Assembly (NCBI GenBank): GCA_036785325.1
Contig: JAXIVH010000445.1
Coordinates: 22,501-86,500, forward strand
Direction of reading: 5' to 3'
DNA length: 64,000 nucleotides
DNA from: Urophycis tenuis
Taxonomy: Eukaryota; Chordata; Actinopteri; Gadiformes; Phycidae
This document shows, piece after piece, positions 59,084 through 64,000 of the stretch; positions within the stretch are counted from its first letter, which is position 1, and each line of letters begins with the position of its first letter. Both the position numbers and the translations under genes were made by a program. A model generated the notes under the pieces. The model ran no database searches and was not told where the DNA came from. It saw only the letters and a program-made list of their open reading frames with translations.

Positions 59084-62000
59084 CTACAACCGACACAGAC
59101 ACACTGAGGCACCAGCCCCCCATAAACCAAACCCAGAGTGGAGGTCCTCCTGGGTGAATGTGGACCTGAAGGTGTGGATGTGTGTCAGTGTGTCTGAGGA
59201 CCCTCCTACATCTGCGGACACTCTGTAGAAGGACAGAGTGCCAGCAGGCCGGTCCAGATGCACTCTTACTCTGTTAGAGCCAGCGGGGGGGAGACGTATG
59301 TCTGTTCTACTACCGTTGTACCAGGCAACCACCATCATAACACTGAAGACTCCAGGACTTGTCGTTCCCTCCAAGCATGCTGTTAACAAGCCCTCCTCTC
59401 CTGGTGATTCCTCTGTAGGTCACTCCTATAGCAACACCTCCTTCCCTCCTTACCTCCCAGTAACAGCGGCCAGTCAGGCTCTCTGTACACAGCACCTGAG
59501 GCCAGGAGTCAAATCTCTCTTGGTTATCAGGATACGACTGCTGCTCTCAAACCCGTGTCACCCTGTTGTCCTCAGACAGAGAGAGATGTCTGTTGGCTGT
59601 GTTTGGGTCCAGTGTGAGTTCACAGGCATCTGATGGAGAACAAGACATGATAAGGCTGCTAAACCATTATTCATCATAATCATCGTCATCATCACTAGTA
59701 CTGCTGTCTTGCATACTTCTTATTATTACTATCACTTTTCACTGCATATACTCTGGATATATTAGCATAGAAAGCCAAAAATATAGGTTATGACTTTCAG
59801 AAGTAGTAGGCCTAGACCTATATCGTTTTATAAGGGGAGGACAATAGTATCAGCATAGAAGTCATCATTATTTTCCCCATTGAATTTCTGAAACGCTTCA
59901 CTTGGTGAAAACACATGTTGTATTTGAGCACCGTGTCAAAAAGAAAAATTACAATATCACAAGTAAAACGAACTTGTGGGGAGGAAGTCAGCGGCTGGCG
60001 GATCTACTCTGGGTTCGAGTCCGACTTGGTTACGGCAGAGCTTCAATGTAAAACGGTTCGTAGGGGGAGCGGCGGGTCGTTTGAAACACGGGACGTTTGA
60101 AACACAGCGATTTCCTCGAAAACCACGCAAGTACTGACACGTCAAATTTCGTCACTACGTTCAGCCCGCAAGACTGACCAACACGCGAAATCTTGCGTGA
60201 TAACGTCATGCCGTTCAAATTTTATCCCCGCGAACCTGTTTTTCAATGCGGTATGTAAAATCTTCTGTGCGGTAGTTTTTTGTAATAAACACTTGTATGT
60301 TTTGTTTCATGCAATAATAATATGACTATACAACAGGTGAATTAGTAATGAAACATGTCCTAAAGTGTGCAATGTCAGAGTTTTGAAGTTTAGTGGCAAA
60401 AAAGGTTTATGTGTTATTAGTCGCTGTCGGGGCGATTGAAACACACGTTATAGATCAATGGGTGCGCGTTCATAAAGGTCAGCTGTAATCATCGTGATTT
60501 CCTGTTGACAAACATATTTTTTTGACCTATTTATATTATGAGAAATAATGTGAAATTTGAGCAATGACGAGTACACTAGTATGTTGTCCGGTATGTTGCA
60601 TAAAAAAATAGTAAGCTCAATAGTTTCTGTTTAAAATAAGGTGTTTCATCCGTCCCGCATGTGTGTTTCAACCGTCCCGACTAGGCGGGGCGTTTGAAAC
60701 AAATGTCAACTTACGTTCAAAGTTAAAAAAAAAACAACAACTTGATCATCCAACATATGTATTAAATTACACATGTAACTAAGAGAGTACACATGTGAGT
60801 TGTTAATCACATGATCAAATTATTTGTATACGTAATGTCATCTTTGAAAAAGACGTTTAACTGAAAAGTATTTCAAACGACCCGGCGCTCCCTACCCGAG
60901 ACGGGCCAATAGTTGTGGAAAAGACTACACATCGGATCATTCAATTTGAGGTGTTTTATGTTATGGGTTGTAATGTAATATGGCGCTGCGATGCGCAACA
61001 ATTTTTTTTAGCAGTAGGCCTACTGGAAGTTATAGCGAGGCTGTATGGCTGCGCCGGTGGGGTTCTCTTATTGGAACCGGTCGGTACATTGTGCAAAGTT
61101 TCAATGAAATCGTGCCGCAGCACTAGCGCTGTTCCAGAGCATGTGAGGGACAAAAACACACGCGCTCCTGGATGTCCATAGACAAAGAAAAAACTACATT
61201 AAATCTGGAGTGCATGAACAGATTCAGCCGTTCAGTTCTAGTTGCAAGGACGTTTTGATATATTTTGTCCATGTTTAAACGTTGACATACGATGGTCATT
61301 ATCTACTAAGAAAAAGCACCCAGCGTTGTCATTAAACAAAATAAATGCGTACAGTTCCTTGCGGTCTAGTACCTCCTAGTGTCATACTGTGGATGTATAC
61401 CGTAGGCCTAACCGTGACCATTTTCATTTGTATTGTGATATAATCTTTTGGCCATACGCCCAGCACTACTATGGTGTATTGCAGTAAATTAAAACTTATT
61501 TAAAACACTTGATATGAGAATGCGAACCGTGAGTTTTCATTTTGCATCAAGCAACGAAACAGTTGTAGCATGACGTATTTAATTTCGTTTGCCATCGATC
61601 AAGTCATGTGACTACTGGGCGTGTGCACCTCGCTATGATGATGCTGAAAGATAAAGCGTGCAGCCCTAACATTATTTTTACAAATGGAAATTTGAAGAAT
61701 GTTGGAATATGGAATATAATTTGACTGCCCTAAATCAAAGAGACACTTACACTTATTTATATCTTTCAAGTCAGGCACCTTCTGCAGCTCCAGGTTCAGA
61801 GTCTCGGATTCTTCAGGGATCTGAAGGTCTGGAGGAAGTGGAGGTGGTCTTCAATGTGTAAGAGCTGCTTCACCTCTGAACTTCTATTGGTCAGATCTTC
61901 TATTTCCTGCTCCAACTCTTTGATGAGGCCTACAGCTTCCTTCTCTGTGGATTTCAGTTTCTCTCTAACGGTTTTGTTAAGATCATCCTGGCACATTTCA

Positions 62001-62721
62001 ATAGAGCGCGTCAGAGCAGTGAGGACCTGCATACCATCAGCTATCTCTCTGTCTGTGTCTGCTTTGCTGTGTTTTACTGTGTCTTTAACTTCCTGAACCT
62101 TCCATCATCTTTCCTGGATCATCTGCTGAACTTCAGACTCTATCTTCTCCAGCTGGGCCATCTTCACTTCACATTCCTCCTTTAGAGGTACAACATCATG
62201 GGACTGGTGGTCCAGCACTGTGCAGAACTGACACACGCACACTTGTTCAGTGTTGCAGAAGAGTTCCAGAAGTCGGTTGTGTTTCTTACACATCCTGTCT
62301 TCCAGCCGGTCCAAAGGGTTGACCAGCTGATGTTTCATCAGGTGTGTGACTCTCCGATGAGGCTCCAGGTGGGTGTGGCAGTAAGACATAAAACACACTA
62401 GCCAGGACTTCACAGCCTTCCGCTGGGTCCAAGTACAGACATCACAAGGAATTTCTCCTGGGCCACACAAAGCTGCTTATTTTCTCGTAAAGACCTTGTA
62501 AACTGATCAACCATCTCTGATAACAGGGTATTGACCCGTAAAGCAGGTCTTGTGGGGAACAGCTCGTTGCAAACAGGACATTTGTACTGGACTCGGTCAT
62601 CCCAGAACATTATAATACAGGTTCTGCAGAAGTTGTGTCCACATGCTGTGGTAACTGGGTATTTGAACACGTCCAAACAGATGGAGCATGAAAAGTTCTC
62701 TTCAGTGTCAACAGAGGCCAT
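59084..62721 (-). pseudogene. TRIM-family (RING, B-box, coiled coil, PRY-SPRY) pseudogene
   Basis: The first exon (62,721 to 61,751) starts MASVDTEENFSCSICLDVF, with a RING finger (CSICLDVFKYPVTTACGHNF to CPVC), B-box regions (PCDVC.. and CKKHNRLLELFCNTEQVCVC) and a coiled coil. A good donor gtaagt follows 61,751. The 3' exon (about 59,640 to 59,084) holds PRY-SPRY (ESLTGRCYWEV, GTLSFYRVSAD). Breaks: a frameshift near 62,460, TGA at 62,105-62,107, TGA at 59,547-59,549, and a frameshift near 59,340. By family, intact members are E3 ubiquitin ligases, many antiviral, and form large clusters in fish. With four lesions in separate domains it is a pseudogene, unless the assembly has several errors. 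Confidence 0.88.
60061..60894. mobile_element. DNA element with inverted ends in the TRIM intron
   Basis: TAGGGGGAGCGGCGGGTCGT, TTGAAACA at the left and TTTCAAACGACCCGGCGCTC, CCTA at the right are inverted repeats with few changes. Internally GGGGCGTTTGAAACA-like words recur near 60,430 and 60,685. No transposase; no clear target duplication. Confidence 0.72.
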
Positions 62722-63224
62722 ACCTATAAAACATGTGTTTTATCAAGTTAGAAAAACATTTGTATTTTTAATGTATTACAATGTTAAAATAGCTGATTTA
62801 ACTTATGTAAGAAGTTAAATAATAATGTTGGTAGTCTATGATGATACTTTGTCTTTTTTATTAAAATATGAAAAAGTGTACAAACATTATAATCACACCA
62901 TTCAGTATTCAGAAGCATACAATTAAACAAATACTAGACTAGACTATGCACTATTATGTTATCAAAATGGATCAATTAAACATTTTTACATGATGGCAAC
63001 TGTTACAGCATTAAAGTTTATAAAAGGTATTGAGCACAGCATAGTATATGTAATGTGTAATATGAACGTGTAATAATTTATAGTGGGTGATGTTGCTAGA
63101 ATAGACATGGCAAATTCCTCATTAATTTCTCGTCAATGAATCATCTTGTTGGGTTGGATTCCTCTCGTGTTTCTTCTGTTCATTATGTTACACCTTTTAC
63201 TGGCAGGTATTCAGAAAATCACAA

Positions 63225-63255
<31 letters not shown>

Positions 63256-64000
63256 GAAACATCTCATCTTTAAAACGGTATTCTGATGCAACTCCACTGC
63301 ATTGCTAGTATTAGGTGCTAACTACCAGGGGCTACGGAAAGGCTCCTTGATCCACCATAGTGGTAACAACAATGGTCCATTGGAGCCAACTGAGATGATG
63401 CATCTCTCTCTCTTACTATAGCTCCGGTGGAGACTGGTGATAGTGAAGACAGCAGGAGCCATTGACTCCCATTCAAAATGTTGTGAACATTTGTACTCTG
63501 ACCAAGCTCATTTGTTGTCAGACTGTGCTCAAAACACTTGAAATATATCATAACATAACTGTTTCCAGGCCTAGCATGTTAAATGCCAACACTGATGTAC
63601 GATGTACTGATGTACGATGTTATGTATGTGTTTCATTCAACTAGCTAGTTACGTGGAAGATTGAGCAATAGGCCTTCACAAATCATTTAAACTTCTTGAA
63701 AATATTAAATCACTTGATTTCAAATATAGAGTAGGCCTACATTACATTACACAATATTGGATTGGCTCCACAATATCCAAAACAATACCACACAAATCAT
63801 TTCAAGTCCAAGTCCAAATACAAGTTCTTGGTCACACAAACCAAGACGGGGGACTTTGTTCGTAAATCAAAGTTGACGTTGATAATAGCCAAAGAAAATA
63901 TGTTATTTAACAGGACACAATGGTGTGGAAAAATGTTGATAACTGTATTAATTAGTTTATTGATTATGATCAGTTTGCTTATGGGATAAAGTCCACGCAT
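62722..64000. other. Gene-free stretch upstream of the TRIM pseudogene
   Basis: AT-rich, a short (CA)n run at about 63,224-63,255, nothing else recognised. Confidence 0.5.

Overview
The window is from a ray-finned fish (teleost-type) genome. The evidence is short exons with GT-AG introns, ABC-transporter exons closely similar to vertebrate ABCC4/MRP4, a TRIM (RING/B-box/PRY-SPRY) pseudogene of the kind amplified in fish, and a dense load of L2-like LINEs, tRNA-derived SINEs, hAT and TTAA-flanked elements, and long minisatellites. No bacterial or plasmid feature is seen.

Layout. From 1 to 10,875 on the + strand lies the 3' part of an ABCC4-type gene: 19 exons, 746 codons, entering midway through NBD1. 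From 39,282 down to 13,258 on the - strand lies a second ABCC4-type gene: 30 exons, every splice phase compatible, 1,354 codons plus a first exon not found. The two genes are tail to tail, with stop codons 2.4 kb apart. Their second nucleotide-binding domains sit in near-identical inverted arms (about 6,414-7,977 and 13,978-16,145), introns included, while the C-terminal exons between the arms and the transmembrane exons outside them are clearly diverged. Smaller islands of identity lie at one TMD2 exon and at the end of NBD1. This pattern points to recent gene conversion, or to repeated inversion between the arms. The C-termini differ: the + gene ends in a PDZ-type tail (ETTM), the - gene does not.

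From 39.3 to 59 kb is gene-poor and filled with repeats: a hAT MITE with an 8-bp target duplication, L2-like LINE 3' ends, three SINEs of one family (one inserted into a LINE tail), a broken hAT transposase, a Ty3/gypsy integrase remnant, a TTAA-type foldback element and an 18-copy 38-bp satellite. From 59,084 to 62,721 (- strand) is a TRIM pseudogene with two stop codons and two frameshifts; its intron carries an 834-bp terminal-inverted-repeat element. The last 1.3 kb holds nothing recognised.

Function. By family, both ABC genes should encode plasma-membrane ABCC4-type exporters of organic anions and cyclic nucleotides with two TMDs and two NBDs. NBD2 is kept the same in both copies while the linker (acidic repeat in the - gene), TMD2 and C-tail differ. 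All coordinates and splice sites were read by eye and no database search was run.
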